A DNA stretch of 64,000 bases from Hirudinaria manillensis (GCA_034509925.1 CM067528.1:2550001-2614000); one strand, 5' to 3'. Shown: positions 37,466 to 49,689, counted from the first letter of the stretch. A program made the numbers and translations. The notes: generated by a model not told the origin, from the sequence alone.

Positions 37466-37901
37466 AGTTTGTGACTAGCAATACGTGATAAGAGTTATTG
37501 AATGTGGGCAATGTTGTTTACATTGTACGATGTGATTAAAAGTTAACAAATAATTTATTAAATTTGTGTGTAGCGCCTCATAATTTATCTACAATGTTTT
37601 AATAAGACTTAAATGAATCACAATCAATTTTCTGAATTTTGAACTTGTTTTGAATTGTTTAAAATATTTCATCTGGGGTGTTTTTTGCCAAAGAACCTTA
37701 TCAATAAATACTTTCATGTTAAAAACAATGGGTTGAAGTCGGTATCAGATTTATGAAAATTTTTATTTTGGTCAAATATGTTAAACAGATTCAATGCATC
37801 GCAGCAAAATTTGGAATTAATCGGAAATGTAAGCACATGGTTAGCAATTCAAGAATCAAGTCAGTGATCGGAATCCCATTCACGATGGCCCCAAAATGAA
37901 C

Positions 37902-38448
37902 TCAAGGCTTGCAAATGATGTAGGTGTGGTGGTGGTCATAAAAATACGACCACCATCTTCTCAGAGATCCAAAGCAAGTGGATTTGCCATTGCAATTCTT
38001 GGAGTAGTTGTTGTACTTGCAGTCAACATCGTTCACTCCAGGAACAAACCACCCAGACCAACTTCCACTGAACCATTTCAACTTGTAGGCCACGATCTTT
38101 CCTCCCAAGAGTTCCTAGAAAATAATTTCAAAGGCGCAGTTTAATTCGATATACTTCTACGGTAACATTTGCCACAACATTATTCGAACTGAAACTAATT
38201 GCTATTCTCAACCAAAGTGCATGAACGGATTTACTAACAATGTCTGTGGTCGAAGCAAGGCCGTTGCCCCACCATTGACACTGGCCGGATTTAGGAGGCT
38301 GGTTGGACACTTCCTCACATTTGGTCTGCTGGGAGACATCATGGGCAATGCAATCACCTGTTGGGCAATTGTCGTTGCATTTGCTGCAACCCTGTGCCTG
38401 GATGAAGGCCAGTGCAAGGCAGAATAATCCCAGATAAGCGGCAGTCAT
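37902..38448 (-). CDS. Small secreted Cys-containing protein, two coding exons
   Basis: Coding exons 38239-38448 and 37902-38114 join in phase 0 to give 140 aa. A signal peptide of about 19 residues (MTAAYLGLFCLALAFIQAQG) leads to a mature chain that begins CSKCNDNC and has ten or so Cys. The second exon holds a compact Trp/Tyr-rich block (KIVAYKLKWFSGSWSGWFVP, then DVDCKYN and RRWWSYFYDHHHTYIICK). I recall similar Gly-Trp/Tyr blocks in uncharacterised secreted proteins of marine invertebrates, but know no function. A 5' UTR exon is likely (ending at 38569, donor GTAAGT; acceptor before 38458). A TATA box lies further upstream. Likely an extracellular or mucus/defence-type product, by inference. 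Confidence 0.72.
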
Positions 38449-38618
38449 TCCTGGTTTTCTGGAAGAAAAAAGATAAACTAAACATGAAGCTCAATTTTTG
38501 ACGTTAAAGCTCATACATTATATCTCGAATAATTCTAAACAGAAAAGGCTCGCAAAAATATAACTTACAGGCAGACGATTCTCAAGAAAAATGTCCGAAA
38601 CCGAAGCGACCACGTTTG

Positions 38619-38626
38619 CTTTTATA
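38619..38626 (-). promoter_or_regulatory. TATA box of the small secreted protein gene
   Basis: TATAAAAG on the minus strand, about 50 bp upstream of the end of the inferred non-coding first exon. Position fits a transcription start near 38590. Confidence 0.65.
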
Positions 38627-38639
38627 GACAATTCGTGCG

Positions 38640-39216
38640 CAGTAACACGCCTAAAATTGTACTGATACTCAGACCCATTGAGGATAAAGTAATTGAGAAG
38701 AAAATAATCGAAACACCTAGTGTCTGGAAATAATTATGCATTTTGTTTCTATAATTATCTCATCTGAGCAATAGGAGGAAGCCAAGGTACGTTTAGCGAG
38801 ACCAGAAAAGCAGCGATAATATATTAACTATTGCAAGCTAATTATAATAAATGAATATTTATTAACCATAGATCAAACACTCTCCCATTACAATCAGAAT
38901 TTTAGGTTTTGAGGGAGAAATAAACAAGAACATCCAATCTTTGACTCGCTCTGGTTTTTAATTCTGATTGGTCAATCTTGGCATTCACTAACATCTGGAA
39001 TGCAAACATAATTATTGGATCTAATAAATATTCATGATATGACTGATAACGTTCGTCTGCATAAAAAAAGAACGAACATGTAAACAAATCTATTGCAACG
39101 AATATTGATTCACTCACACCCAATAACATTAATGGCATGCCCTTGACCATAATTTCCGTTAATTCATATTTATAATAACCAATTTACCATAAATAAGTTT
39201 GTTATGCATCTTAATA

Positions 39217-39261
<45 letters not shown>

Positions 39262-40315
39262 GGTATTACATTTTAATCATATTATTTTTAATCAGTCAAT
39301 CATTTGATTGATTTATTGTTTTCCTATTTATTATGTTCTTGGTAATGAATACTTAGGAAACCTACTCAATTGAGCAGATGCTCCCTGGTTTTTACCCGGT
39401 TTGTTTAATATTAACTTAAGATAGGTTAGAAATAATGATATTTAATAATTAATATAAGTATAATTAACACCCACAGCTCTCTTATAGCTCTCCTATAGCA
39501 CTCATCGTTTTAGGCTTTGAGGGGAAAATAAACAAGAAATATCTTAAAATAAATTTTATTTTAAAAAATATCTTTATTTGCATTTGAAATTTGGACCACA
39601 AGTTTGGAGTGCTTGAAGAAAGTCCTTAAAATCCTATGCAACAACAAGAAAAAAAACTACTACAACAACTACAACAGCTACAAGAAGGAGACATTGTACT
39701 TAAACGTCCACGTACCCAGATTCATGCCTTTGGAATGTTGATTGCCACATGATGTAATCTACGTCTACTAAAAAGCCCGGGTCATCGATTGAAGGTAAAG
39801 TGACCAAACATTGGGATGAAAAGAAAGGACAGACTGGAAAAATCCCTCCAGATAAATGTCTGGATATTTTGATTAGTTAGTTCAAGCCCGACGTAAAGGA
39901 AAAGGTTATGGCACCCATTTTGTACCATCAGGGAGTGTCACCGATTAGGCGCTATACAAATGACAGAACGATTTAAAAATGGCTCCGAGTCCGCATATCG
40001 TACGTAAGCCGTTCAAAAGTACGGCTAGGTACAAAATGCAAACAAAAGTCTATGACAGAGGATCTAGATCACCAATTTGATTTATGCGTTCTCGGTGTCA
40101 TGAAAGAAATTCTGATAAAATATTTTATTCATTTTCTATAGAAAAAATATTAATTTTTCGTGACTAAATTGGACGATGCCCTGTTCAATCGATGAACTCT
40201 TTGAAAGCATAATAAATTTTATGACTTAGAAGGCACGATGGGGACTTTTTATCCATTTTATAGACGTTAACCGTTTTGTTGTGTATCAAAGACAAATCAT
40301 TACTCAAGGGGTGTA
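38640..40315. other. Intergenic DNA, no gene seen
   Basis: Contains a perfect (AAT)n run at 39218-39260. The open frame at 38902-39150 (minus) and the stretch at 39600-40060 show no recognisable protein. Confidence 0.4.
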
Positions 40316-40320
40316 CTAAA

Positions 40321-40587
40321 GGAGATACTGAAGACATCTGTTCTCCTTGGCCGACTGTGATAGTGACGTAAACTAGTTAAATCTTTACTTAATGTTAGAA
40401 ATACTCAACCAAATGAAAATAAAGTTATTCATTCATATATGAAATATTCTGAAGGAGATACTGATGATATCTGTTCTCCATAGCCTGCTCCCCGGCTGTG
40501 CAGTGACAATGTACGGTGGCGTAAACCAGTTAAATCTTTACTTAATACTAGAAATACTCAACCAAATGGATATAAAGTTATTCATTT
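40321..40587. repeat. Tandem duplication, two copies of a 133-bp unit
   Basis: Both copies begin GGAGATACTGA and share AGTTAAATCTTTACTTAAT and GAAATACTCAACCAAATG; the second begins at 40454. Copies differ at several sites and by a short insertion in copy 2. It lies 360 bp upstream of MFAP1 and could be part of a dispersed or satellite-like repeat. Confidence 0.85.
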
Positions 40588-40948
40588 AAACGTTGTTGTT
40601 TAAAAAAAAATGCCGAAAATGATAATTTATTGAAGTTCCATCTGATTCATAATCAGGAAGTAAAAATATTTCTTGTTATTATTACTATTATTATTTTTTT
40701 AAAATATTTTTTAAAATATTATTATTAAAACAATAACATAATTGCTTTTTAACGATTTTAAAAATTAATCGATTTAATCAATAAATTAATTAAATTTCGA
40801 CGCGACCATCTATTCAGACTCTTCTAACTGATTGAAATCGACAAGTCGGGAAAAGAAAAGAATAAAATTAATTTTGATATCCAATTGCAACAATTTAATC
40901 ATTCACGGACTTCTGAATAAAAATATATAAATTCAGAAAATTGCACAA

Positions 40949-42298
40949 ATGATGGAAACACCAAAGCCGCTGGTTTACTCGACCGCTGGAGCAGTTCCCG
41001 TCAGGGACAAGAAGGGTCAAATTCGAATGGAGAAAACTAAGGTTAACAGGTACTTTGCCGGAAAAAGACCCGAATATGCGACCTATTTTAGTGACGACGA
41101 TGATGACGAATGCGAGTCATTTTATAAGCCGTTAAAGGACAAATCCTTCGAAATATCGGAGGTGAAGACTGAAAATGGGACCGATGAAGTTCAGGTTCCT
41201 TGTCGGAGGCTGGAGAGACTGATGAATGTCACGAAGACGGAAGATGATTTTGATGACGAGGAAGTCGGTGAAGGTGTGACAGTTAAAAGAGAGGTTGAAG
41301 ATGTTGACTTCAAGATGATGGAGCAACGCGAACGCATCGTTGCAATGAATGACTTCGATGTTGAGATAAAGCAGGAACTCGAACAAGACGAGGACGACGA
41401 TGAACTCGACGACGACGAGATCCAACAGCGAAGAGAGATCATGAAGAATAGAGCCATGATCAAGAAAGAAGAGGAAGAAGAACAGATGGAACTTGAAGAA
41501 GAAATCAAGAAGGAGCAGAGTGACGAGGAATCGGAATATGAGGAATACTCAGACTCAGACTCAGAACCAGAGGAGGGACACAGACGACTGAAGCCCGTGT
41601 TCGTCAAGAAAAGTGCCCGAGTGACACTAGAAGAAGGGAAAGATCTCGTTCTGAGCGCCGAACAACAAGAAGCCCTGGAACAGAAGCAGGCTCAAGAAAG
41701 GCGCCAGTCGACGCTTTTCATGATAGAGGAAGAAAGAAAGAGGGAAGCCGAAGAAATGGCTCGAGTCCAAGCGAAGAAATCTGCGGAAGACGTCGATACC
41801 GACGACGAGAACGAGGAAGAATCTTTCCAAGCTTGGAGACTAAGGGAGCTGACGAGGTTCAAAAGAGACAAAGACGAGCGAGAGAAACAATTGAAGGAGA
41901 AGGAAGAAATTGAGAGACAACGCAACATGACGGAAGAGGAACGCCAGAAAGAACTGGAATTAAATCCAAAGGTGATGACTAACAAATTGGTAAGAGGAAA
42001 GTACAAATTCTTACAAAAGTACTACCACCGAGGAGCATTCTACCTTGACGAAGAATCCGAGATTCTGAAGAGAGACATAACAGCACCGACTCTCGAAGAT
42101 CACTTCGACAAGGCCGTCCTACCCAAAGCCCTTCAAGTCAGAAACTTCGGAAAGATTGGTCGATCTAAGTACACGCATCTGGTCGATCAGGATACCACAA
42201 AGTTCGACAGTCCCTGGGTGACCAATAAAAATATGGAACGTAGGTTGAACAGAGGCGGCTTGAAGGAACCGGCAGCCAAACGATGCCGAGTCGTGTGA
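40949..42298 (+). CDS. MFAP1: MFAP1, spliceosome B-complex protein, single coding exon
   Basis: An uninterrupted 449-aa frame. Despite its name (microfibril-associated), MFAP1 is a nuclear protein of the spliceosomal B complex that binds PRP38. The N-terminus has the family block [19 protein letters not shown] followed by GKRPEYA. A long acidic and charged helical middle (residues about 50-330) contains [13 protein letters not shown] and the [16 protein letters not shown] segment. The C-terminus has the most conserved block: [23 protein letters not shown] and [11 protein letters not shown]. Length matches human MFAP1 (439 aa). The first ATG of a pair (MMETPKP) is used; the second is equally possible. 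Lack of introns contrasts with neighbours. AATAAA at 42354-42359 is a likely polyadenylation signal. Confidence 0.97.
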   Translation: MMETPKPLVYSTAGAVPVRDKKGQIRMEKTKVNRYFAGKRPEYATYFSDDDDDECESFYKPLKDKSFEISEVKTENGTDEVQVPCRRLERLMNVTKTEDDFDDEEVGEGVTVKREVEDVDFKMMEQRERIVAMNDFDVEIKQELEQDEDDDELDDDEIQQRREIMKNRAMIKKEEEEEQMELEEEIKKEQSDEESEYEEYSDSDSEPEEGHRRLKPVFVKKSARVTLEEGKDLVLSAEQQEALEQKQAQERRQSTLFMIEEERKREAEEMARVQAKKSAEDVDTDDENEEESFQAWRLRELTRFKRDKDEREKQLKEKEEIERQRNMTEEERQKELELNPKVMTNKLVRGKYKFLQKYYHRGAFYLDEESEILKRDITAPTLEDHFDKAVLPKALQVRNFGKIGRSKYTHLVDQDTTKFDSPWVTNKNMERRLNRGGLKEPAAKRCRVV

Positions 42299-42359
42299 CT
42301 TTTCTAGTTTGTAATTCAATGATTCAACAATGTTGAGTCAACACGTACTCTGAAATAAA

Positions 42360-43597
42360 ATATTTATTCAACACCACAGCAAGCTTGTTTGTCACTGGAA
42401 AACTATAATTCTGTCAAAAGTTGCAAATATTTTTTTAAAAATTAAAACAAATCCTATTATAATGTATTAATGCCTCTCTAAATAAGCTAGTGAAATTGTT
42501 TTTCATATCGTGAATGATACCTTTTGTATTGTATCATAACTGAGATCAGTCACAATCTGACACAATGCAATACAATTCAATGCATTACAACACAATGCAA
42601 TACCATGGCTTCATACAATAGCAGGTCAACATCTATAGAATGAAAATTCATAAAGAAATATCTTTTGCAATTGTATTATTTTTTTCTTTGCATTTGGAGA
42701 CAACACGACTTGGTACGGCTTTATATGGCGATCAGACTTAAACTAAAGCAATAAAAAATAAAGTAATAAAATTATTTTTAAAAAATAATAATAAAATAAT
42801 AAATAAAATTATTATTATTATTGTAATATTAATATCTATTGTCGAAGCATCGTTAATATCGTAGTACCATTTTCTTTAATTTATTTATGTTTTAAACTTC
42901 TGCATTTACGAAATTATGTTTTCTTTTTAGTCACAAATGCTTAATAAAAGTTGGTGAAAATATTTACAAAAGCTTCACGTGTTGGCTACGCCTCTGAGCT
43001 CTAAATATTTGTTCTTCGTTCCGATTAATAAATAGTTTTCATTTGTGGACATTTCCTTTAAATTGTTTTTCAAACATTTAACTTATCGCAATGTTGAGGA
43101 CATTTTCTCAAGCAAAATGGTTAATTCTATGGGATACTACAGCTCTCCACGAGATTCTTCCCTTTTAATGTTGTTAATACGTATCGCCACAATATCACTT
43201 GTACATTATACTTGTATATTGTCACTTGTAAGAATATTTCACGTTTAATAATCACAGATTTTAAGGAAGTGTTCCAATTTGGCCAGCAAATATCATTTAT
43301 TTCCAAAGATAACCAAATATCATCAAAGCAGTCCAAGCACAAATAGTTTAAAAGTTCTTGAGTGACTTTATGATAACAGGCAACTGGGAAGATATAATTG
43401 TAACAATTCAGGTTACAAATTTAACAAATAATATCAATAATACGTAACAAATATGATATAAAAAGTGAGTAGGCTTTTTTTCCAATTTATTTTGAATGAG
43501 TTGCATATGCAAAACGAACCAAGGGAGCTGACTTAGCATGCAATTATAAGCTAATTAAAAATTCAGATTTCAGGTGAAACGTGAAGCAATCAAATCA
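42360..43597. other. Intergenic DNA, no gene seen
   Basis: A+T-rich with a short imperfect ACAATGCAAT repeat (42560-42605) and AAT runs (42770-42830). No gene is supported. Confidence 0.4.
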
Positions 43598-44395
43598 TTA
43601 CACAGAACTCTTTCGACTCGCAACAATGAGTTCACAACTCATAAATCCGTATCCGTCATGGGAGACTTTCCTCAAGGCTCTTTCCATTTCTTCATGGTCA
43701 ACGACTTCCTTGTGGCTATAGTGCGTTATGAAGTAAAGGTCTTTGTCATATTCTTTCATATCAATTCTAACCGTGTACGGTACAATTTTATCAAAAGTGA
43801 CAGATATATCGTTCAATTCTCCTCTTATTAGGGTGGTGTCTTGAAACGGCCTCATTTTATCGGCAAGTACCCGATGACAGTTGTACATGACGTAGTCCTT
43901 AGAAGGATTAAGGACAACGAGTTTACCTTTGCTTGGTTTGAGCCAAAAATCAAAACAAAGTCCGAAAAATTCCCGACGATCAACGGAATTCAAGAATAGA
44001 AGACTGTGAAACGATGCCACGACGTCCAATTTGTTCTGAAACTTTTCGCTAACTTCGTCTTTCATAAATTCTTCGATCGACATTTCGTAAATTTCAAATT
44101 CAACTTTATCGCCGAAACAGTTCTTCAAATTTGGCACCAGTTCCTCAAGGCTGTCGTGGTCTTTATCGACAATGATTAACTTCTTCAAATTGGTAAAATA
44201 TTGGAAGAACTCGATGTCGTACTGTCCATATCCTGTGCCAACAGAGAGGGCTATTTCACAGTCTTTGGCAAAGCTTTCATTTGTGGCCACTTCTTTTAAA
44301 ATGGGCCTCAAAACTTCAAATTCATCGTGCCGTTGACGAAATTTTTTCAAAGTTTCCGGATAGGCTTGTGAGTACGGATCAGGTTGGGATGACAT
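43598..44395 (-). CDS. HNMT-like SAM-dependent methyltransferase, cluster gene 1 (divergent member)
   Basis: A single-exon frame of 265 aa. SAM motif I is LSVGTGYG (about residues 50-57), followed by an acidic residue at the end of strand 2 (LIIVDKD, D77). The N-terminal YPETLKKFRQR aligns with the YVESFRRFLNHS helix of human HNMT. Low similarity to HNMT beyond this means the substrate is unknown. It is the most divergent of the eight: it lacks the block ENRNLSSK shared by the rest, and its C-terminus (YGFMSCELIVASRK) differs from their LFVVQKK. This suggests it is the oldest copy, perhaps the founder. A TATAAAT box lies 94 bp upstream. Enzyme class is well supported; activity is inference. 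Confidence 0.88.
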   Translation of the reverse strand: MSSQPDPYSQAYPETLKKFRQRHDEFEVLRPILKEVATNESFAKDCEIALSVGTGYGQYDIEFFQYFTNLKKLIIVDKDHDSLEELVPNLKNCFGDKVEFEIYEMSIEEFMKDEVSEKFQNKLDVVASFHSLLFLNSVDRREFFGLCFDFWLKPSKGKLVVLNPSKDYVMYNCHRVLADKMRPFQDTTLIRGELNDISVTFDKIVPYTVRIDMKEYDKDLYFITHYSHKEVVDHEEMERALRKVSHDGYGFMSCELIVASRKSSV

Positions 44396-44488
44396 GCTGC
44401 CAGTTCTCAGTTCTCAGTTCTGGAAAATCAAATTCTCTTTGAACGCAGTACTGAAAAATAAAACAACAAGATTCATTTCCAAACAACA

Positions 44489-44495
44489 ATTTATA
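44489..44495 (-). promoter_or_regulatory. TATA box, methyltransferase gene 1
   Basis: TATAAAT on the minus strand, 94 bp upstream of the start codon. Confidence 0.6.
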
Positions 44496-44499
44496 GAGA

Positions 44500-45945
44500 A
44501 GTTAACATGGCAAGGATGACCTTTTGATCTCTTAAAAATGCTTATGCACTTTGCCAATTCGTACGGTTTAAGTCTGCACTTAAAAAATCTCTTAAGCCGA
44601 GATTTGACCTTTGAACTGTTTATTATATAACCTTTTTATGGTTAAAAAAAATGACATCTGCCTGAACTCCAACTTAAAACTAGGTTAAAAAAATGTTAAA
44701 AACAATTCAAATGTTTTTATTTTCTTGATTTTTAAAGCTAATTGCTTCTCTAAGACAGACGAAGTATGCGCCCTTTGGTCGCCCGCAATTCACCATTAAC
44801 TTAAAGTATTACATAAAAGGCATTTTAAATTATTCACTATGAAATCTATTGCGATAATTTAAGAAAATTGCTTCGAATATTTGTGTGAATATTCTTTCAG
44901 GTATTTATCTAAAAAAAATTGATTTTTTTTAAATTTAAATTTTATTTTTTTACATTTGATTTACACAAATTTGAAGTTCAACAATTGACAAACCACATCC
45001 GAACTTCTGGACGATGTCTGGTCAAAGTCTGTCAAAACCATCTTCAATAGCCTCTTGTTTTCGAAGAAATAGTTTTAAAAATATTTTTATCTTGCTGATG
45101 CCTTTGACCTATGTGTAAGCTTTTTATGTTCTTCCTTACGTGCTGATATTTTACTAAAAAAATATTTTTTCTTTTTAATATAAGATAAATGACGAAATAT
45201 TTTTGAAATTAAGCTAAATTTTAAAGTAATGTTTATGCAATTATATATCGGGATATCTTACTAAGAGTGATTTCCTGATTTATGTCTTCATTTCTTTAAT
45301 TCAAAGGAAACACTGTGTTGAGATTCAATTATATTTTATTTGTAACATCAATAAGTTGGATTCTGAGATTACAGACGGCTGAAAAATTACTGTAAATCGG
45401 ACTAATTATTATTAAAAGTATCTATGGCTTTTTGAAATAAAATATAATTTAAGAGTCGACTTTTATTAATTCGAAAATTGGTATCTTTCACCAAGTCGCA
45501 CAAAATGTTTCCTGTGCTGCGAAAAGTCAAAGCCAGGACTTGATTTTATCTTGGCGTGAAAATAATTTGTCAAAAATCAAAACAAATGTGAATTCTTCGA
45601 AAAAAAAAATCAAAGCAAAGAATATAAAATGCCGAGTAAAGCATTATATCGTTCAACCAATCTCTGCTTTCGTCCCATTTTGTTTCGAATCCAGTAAAAG
45701 TCATTTATGAAATTTAAATTGGCACGTTAGATTGACAGAAACCACCGGGCCGAGTTAAATAAAATAATTTAGTTGCATAAAATAATTTAAACCTATAACG
45801 TGTTAAAATTCTTTAATAAAATTTGGTTAATAAAAAATTCGTTATCTTTTGAAATGGAGGAATAAAAGGCAGTTGATGATAATTAATAAAACGATTAATA
45901 TTTTAAAAATCTTCAAATTAAATTAAACAACTTTCAAGAAGAATT
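44500..45945. other. Intergenic DNA, no gene seen
   Basis: Very A+T-rich with no recognisable coding or RNA feature. Confidence 0.4.
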
Positions 45946-46545
45946 ATGAGAGTTTATAAATTGAAACGCGCCGAAATTCGTAAGTATAATTCGTTGTTAC
46001 AAAACAAACATTAATAAAAATGATAAAATTTATTTATCATTTATCTGCGAGCAGCGTGAAGGAGTGAAATAAATCACCGAAAATGCTAAATGCATAAATA
46101 AATAAATAAAATAATAAAACATTAAATTAATTAATTAACATGCATTTTTCTCTTCCAGGTTCTTTGTCAGGCGTCTGTCCAATTTGTATCGACGAATTCA
46201 AATGCGAGGAAAAAGTTTGCGAACTTCCCTGTCAACACGTGTTTCATCTTTCTTGCATTGCGCAGTGGTCACAAAGGGTTGGTTTTTTGAACGAGTTTCG
46301 TTGAAATTAAAATCTTTTAGTTGCTAATTTGTTTAATTTTAAATGATTTATAGGCAGATACTTGTCCGACATGCAGAATACCCGTGGAGTTCAAGATTTC
46401 AGAATTGAAAAAACTCCCGGAAAGACGAAAGAATTCTATTCAAGGTATATCAAATATATACCATAAACATCCAAGAGTTGGTGGTATTGGAATTATTCTC
46501 GATGTTTTGTTTGATTGCGTTGAACGTTTGCTACGAAAACCCTGA
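45946..46545 (+). CDS. RING-H2 finger protein, probable E3 ubiquitin ligase, three exons
   Basis: Exons 45946-45979, 46159-46277 and 46354-46545 join in phase (1, then 0) to give 114 aa. The RING-H2 finger has all eight zinc ligands: CPIC, then C-x-H in LPCQHVFH, then C in LSC, then CPTC, with the intron falling inside the finger between AQWSQR and ADTCPTC. The Pro after the last CxxC Cys and the Trp in AQW are typical of E2-binding RINGs. A basic N-terminus (MRVYKLKRAEIR) and a C-terminal hydrophobic segment (GGIGIILDVLFDCVERLL) flank it; the latter may be amphipathic or membrane-associated. The gene lies on the opposite strand to the methyltransferase genes on both sides. Which RING family it belongs to and its target are unknown. 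An additional upstream exon cannot be excluded. Confidence 0.82.
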
Positions 46546-47209
46546 GATGTTATGAACTTAGTTTCCCTGTCCAGTCTTTCATTTGAACAAATGAAAACAA
46601 TTTCGTTTGGCAGAAAAATAAATTTATGTTTATACAAATGTTTTAAAGTATGTGCTTGGTATTATGAACGACCAATGTTTGGCTTAGACCAGATTTAAAT
46701 GATATTTGCTTTGCAATTCATTCAATAAAATCTTCTCATTCTTAAATATCTGTTATTACGAATTGAATAGTCTGATAAGCGATATCAAGTCCTTTGTTGC
46801 ATATATCAAAACAGCCAAACATATTTGCAAAACATAACCAAGAAGATAAGTGATGATCACGAGTGCAAATAATCTCTCCTATCTTCTTAAGTTCTGAATG
46901 TGGAAATATTATGTTTATTAAATAAAAGGAAAACATCCATCATATTCAGGATCCTTTCTGATGATCATCTTCAATGGCAATTCTAAAATTTAAAAAAAAG
47001 ATTTAAAATTGCCAGGATTGTATCGCTTCTATTTAATTATTATTATAATTAAAATTGTTGAACGCAGTTATAATATCCACTATACATATGATATAATATT
47101 TTGCACATAAATATGTAATTTATGTATAATTTATATTAACTGGTAAAATATACGCAATATAATTAATTTAAAATGGACCAACCACTGTACAATCAATTCA
47201 TTCATTAAT
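46546..47209. other. 3' flanks of the RING gene (+) and methyltransferase gene 2 (-)
   Basis: Convergent 3' ends; an AATAAA at 46616-46621 and another at 46725 could end the RING-gene transcript. No further gene. Confidence 0.45.
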
Positions 47210-48016
47210 TCAGAATCTAAATATGCAACTGACCAATATCGAATTCCTCTTTTGTACGACAAAAAGTTTACAAACACCTCGTCCCATGCCGTCGGGGCAT
47301 ACCTCCTCCAAGGCCTTTCTGATCTTTTCTTCCGTGATATCACGATTGATGGCATTCATCATGCCGTACAAGCCAATGTTTGACTTTGTGAAATCAAATG
47401 TGTAGTTATAAGTCTTTTCGATAATAACGTCCAGTCGTAACTCCTTTATTTCATTCTTCATTCTCTCTGCATCTGGAAATGAATCCATTTCCTCGGTGGC
47501 TTTGTTGAAGACAGTTACGAAAATGTTTTTCTTCGAAGGATTAGAAGTGATAAGCATTCCTTTGTTTGGTTCCAACCATTGGTCAAAGCACAACTTGATT
47601 AGATCTTGGCGAGTTTCTGGAGTTAAAAAATGGAGAACATAAAAGGCCAGAACCAAGTCTATTTTTGATGAAAGATTTCTATTTTCATTCATAAAGTCTT
47701 CGATCCTTGCTTCGTGGTATTCGATTTCAATTTTATCTCCGAAAGCATTTTCCATGTTGACTTTCAACTCTCTCAGGCAGTTTGGATCTTTTTCTACGAC
47801 AATCAACTTGTGGAGGTTTGGAAGACAGCATTTGATAAATTCAATTTCAAGCTCTCCATAACCTGTTCCAATGGACATACAAGTCCTGACAAATTGGAGA
47901 GATTGCAACTCATTTGATATTTGACTGTTAGCAGATCCAAATGTTTCTACATGATTCGATGTCAGACGAAAATGTTTGAGCGCCTCCGGATAACTATAAT
48001 TCACTTCTGTATTCAT
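47210..48016 (-). CDS. HNMT-like methyltransferase, cluster gene 2
   Basis: Single exon, 268 aa. The N-terminal helix is YSYPEALKHFR. SAM motif I is MSIGTGYG (about 47-54), the acidic residue of motif II lies in LIVVEKDPN, and the middle core (NMENAFGDKIEIEYHEARIE, then NENRNLSSK and LVLAFYVLHFLTPE) is nearly identical to the other members. Motifs after it include CFDQWLEPNKGM and KTYNYTFDF. The C-terminus runs past the usual VVQK end into a short hydrophobic tail, LVSCIFRF, also seen in genes 4 and 6. The start codon is placed 58 bp downstream of a TATAAATA box. Function: class I methyltransferase acting on a small molecule, by family; substrate unknown. Confidence 0.9.
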   Translation of the reverse strand: MNTEVNYSYPEALKHFRLTSNHVETFGSANSQISNELQSLQFVRTCMSIGTGYGELEIEFIKCCLPNLHKLIVVEKDPNCLRELKVNMENAFGDKIEIEYHEARIEDFMNENRNLSSKIDLVLAFYVLHFLTPETRQDLIKLCFDQWLEPNKGMLITSNPSKKNIFVTVFNKATEEMDSFPDAERMKNEIKELRLDVIIEKTYNYTFDFTKSNIGLYGMMNAINRDITEEKIRKALEEVCPDGMGRGVCKLFVVQKRNSILVSCIFRF

Positions 48017-48073
48017 TTTGAAAACCTTTTAGAAATTACAATCCGTTGAAATTGCTCCAATTGCAGATCTTCA

Positions 48074-48081
48074 TATTTATA
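48074..48081 (-). promoter_or_regulatory. TATA box, methyltransferase gene 2
   Basis: TATAAATA on the minus strand, 58 bp upstream of the start codon. Confidence 0.65.
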
Positions 48082-48429
48082 CGGATAGGGTGAACGACTG
48101 TTTATCTCTACCGTGGAATTGGACTATGATTCTTAATTTTTTTTAAACTCGTCGAATGTTTTGAAACAAATTCCGACGACATAAAAACAAACAGTTAAAT
48201 AAACGTGGTCAATAATCACGTCTGACAGTTCTTAGAAAATACCGTCGCTTGTAACAAGTAAGGATGCTGGGAAATATAAATATTATTTAGGCTTTAAAAT
48301 TATAACTATGCTTGTCATCACATTAAATCAGGTGATTTTTATTGACATAATTTAATGTAAATTACAACCTAATGATTAAATATACCTTATTTTTCAAAAT
48401 AATTATTTTCAGCAATCAACAAGAATAGC

Positions 48430-48522
<93 letters not shown>
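48430..48522. repeat. (AAT)n microsatellite
   Basis: About 30 perfect AAT units. Confidence 0.96.
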
Positions 48523-48524
<2 letters not shown>

Positions 48525-49689
48525 GTTGCTCGATCATAATATAATATAGTGTTACTTGTACAAAATATATTATCATGACATATGATAATAACATACAATG
48601 TAATTGTAGTAATATATATTTACCTTATTATTTTTCTTTTTTAATGAGTTTCTTCAAATCAAAGAGAAAAATAAAAATTACCTACAAATTCACTGAGAAG
48701 GTAACAAATAAATTTATATTTTATATTAATTTGAATAAACATTTCATAATTAAACAATTGTTTATTTGCATCATAGCATTTATTTGTAAAACATTTTTAA
48801 TCATATAAAATCAATCATTATTACTAATAAATATAAATATAATAAATATATTTAGTTCATAATATAACAAATTTAAAAATTTATTTTTTATTTTTTTACG
48901 GCAGCTGTTGAACTTTGTTTTTCTCAAAGTTCATCGACCATTGACCTATTTTTTTGCACCCCGATAAAAAGATTTTAATTAAATTTATTTCTTATTCGAA
49001 TTATGGCATAGCTGCATATATACATATAATAATATTATTATTATTATTACTATACATATTATATTATAATAATTTTTATAATATTGGTAAATATATTTTG
49101 AACGTTAAGCAATATATCTATTAATCTTTTTTTAATTAGGAAACGATTTTAAAATCAGAGATAGATTTTCGTAAATTTTGTATTAAGAGGTGCTATTTCT
49201 TAGCACTATTTAACACCCTTCGGTTTTATAAACTCCTAAGTAAAATTATGAAAGAAAATGTAATCTTAATTATTTTTGAAATTACAACAATGCATCTGAG
49301 TTTAAAGTAAATATAAAATTATTTATATAACTCTTTTATTCATTAATTAATGTAATAAATATGATAGATTGAATTTTAAAATTGAGCAAGTATTATCCTA
49401 AAGCCTAGGTTTATGTGAATTTATTTTTTCCTTCCAATCACATTTTTATTTTACTTGTAAAAACTGAACTTAAGGATGATTTGCAGAGCAGGCAGGGTGG
49501 ACCCTGTAAGCATTTGTCAGTATTCGTATAAAAGAAAGTCTCAACTCTATCTTTGTTTACGGCCTCAAGTAACACTTTAGTTATGCACTGCAATGACTGA
49601 GATTCCCTATGGAATTATCCTGCAATAATTATCATAAATATTGTTGACGTTGGGAAGCGTGGTCTCAAAGCCAATTAGTATTCAATTTG
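48523..49689. other. Intergenic DNA, no gene seen
   Basis: A+T-rich with a short ATT run at 49026-49052. No gene is supported. Confidence 0.4.

Noticed and set aside
41191..41607. 138-codon Ser-rich minus-strand frame
   Set aside because: Antisense of the acidic middle of MFAP1.
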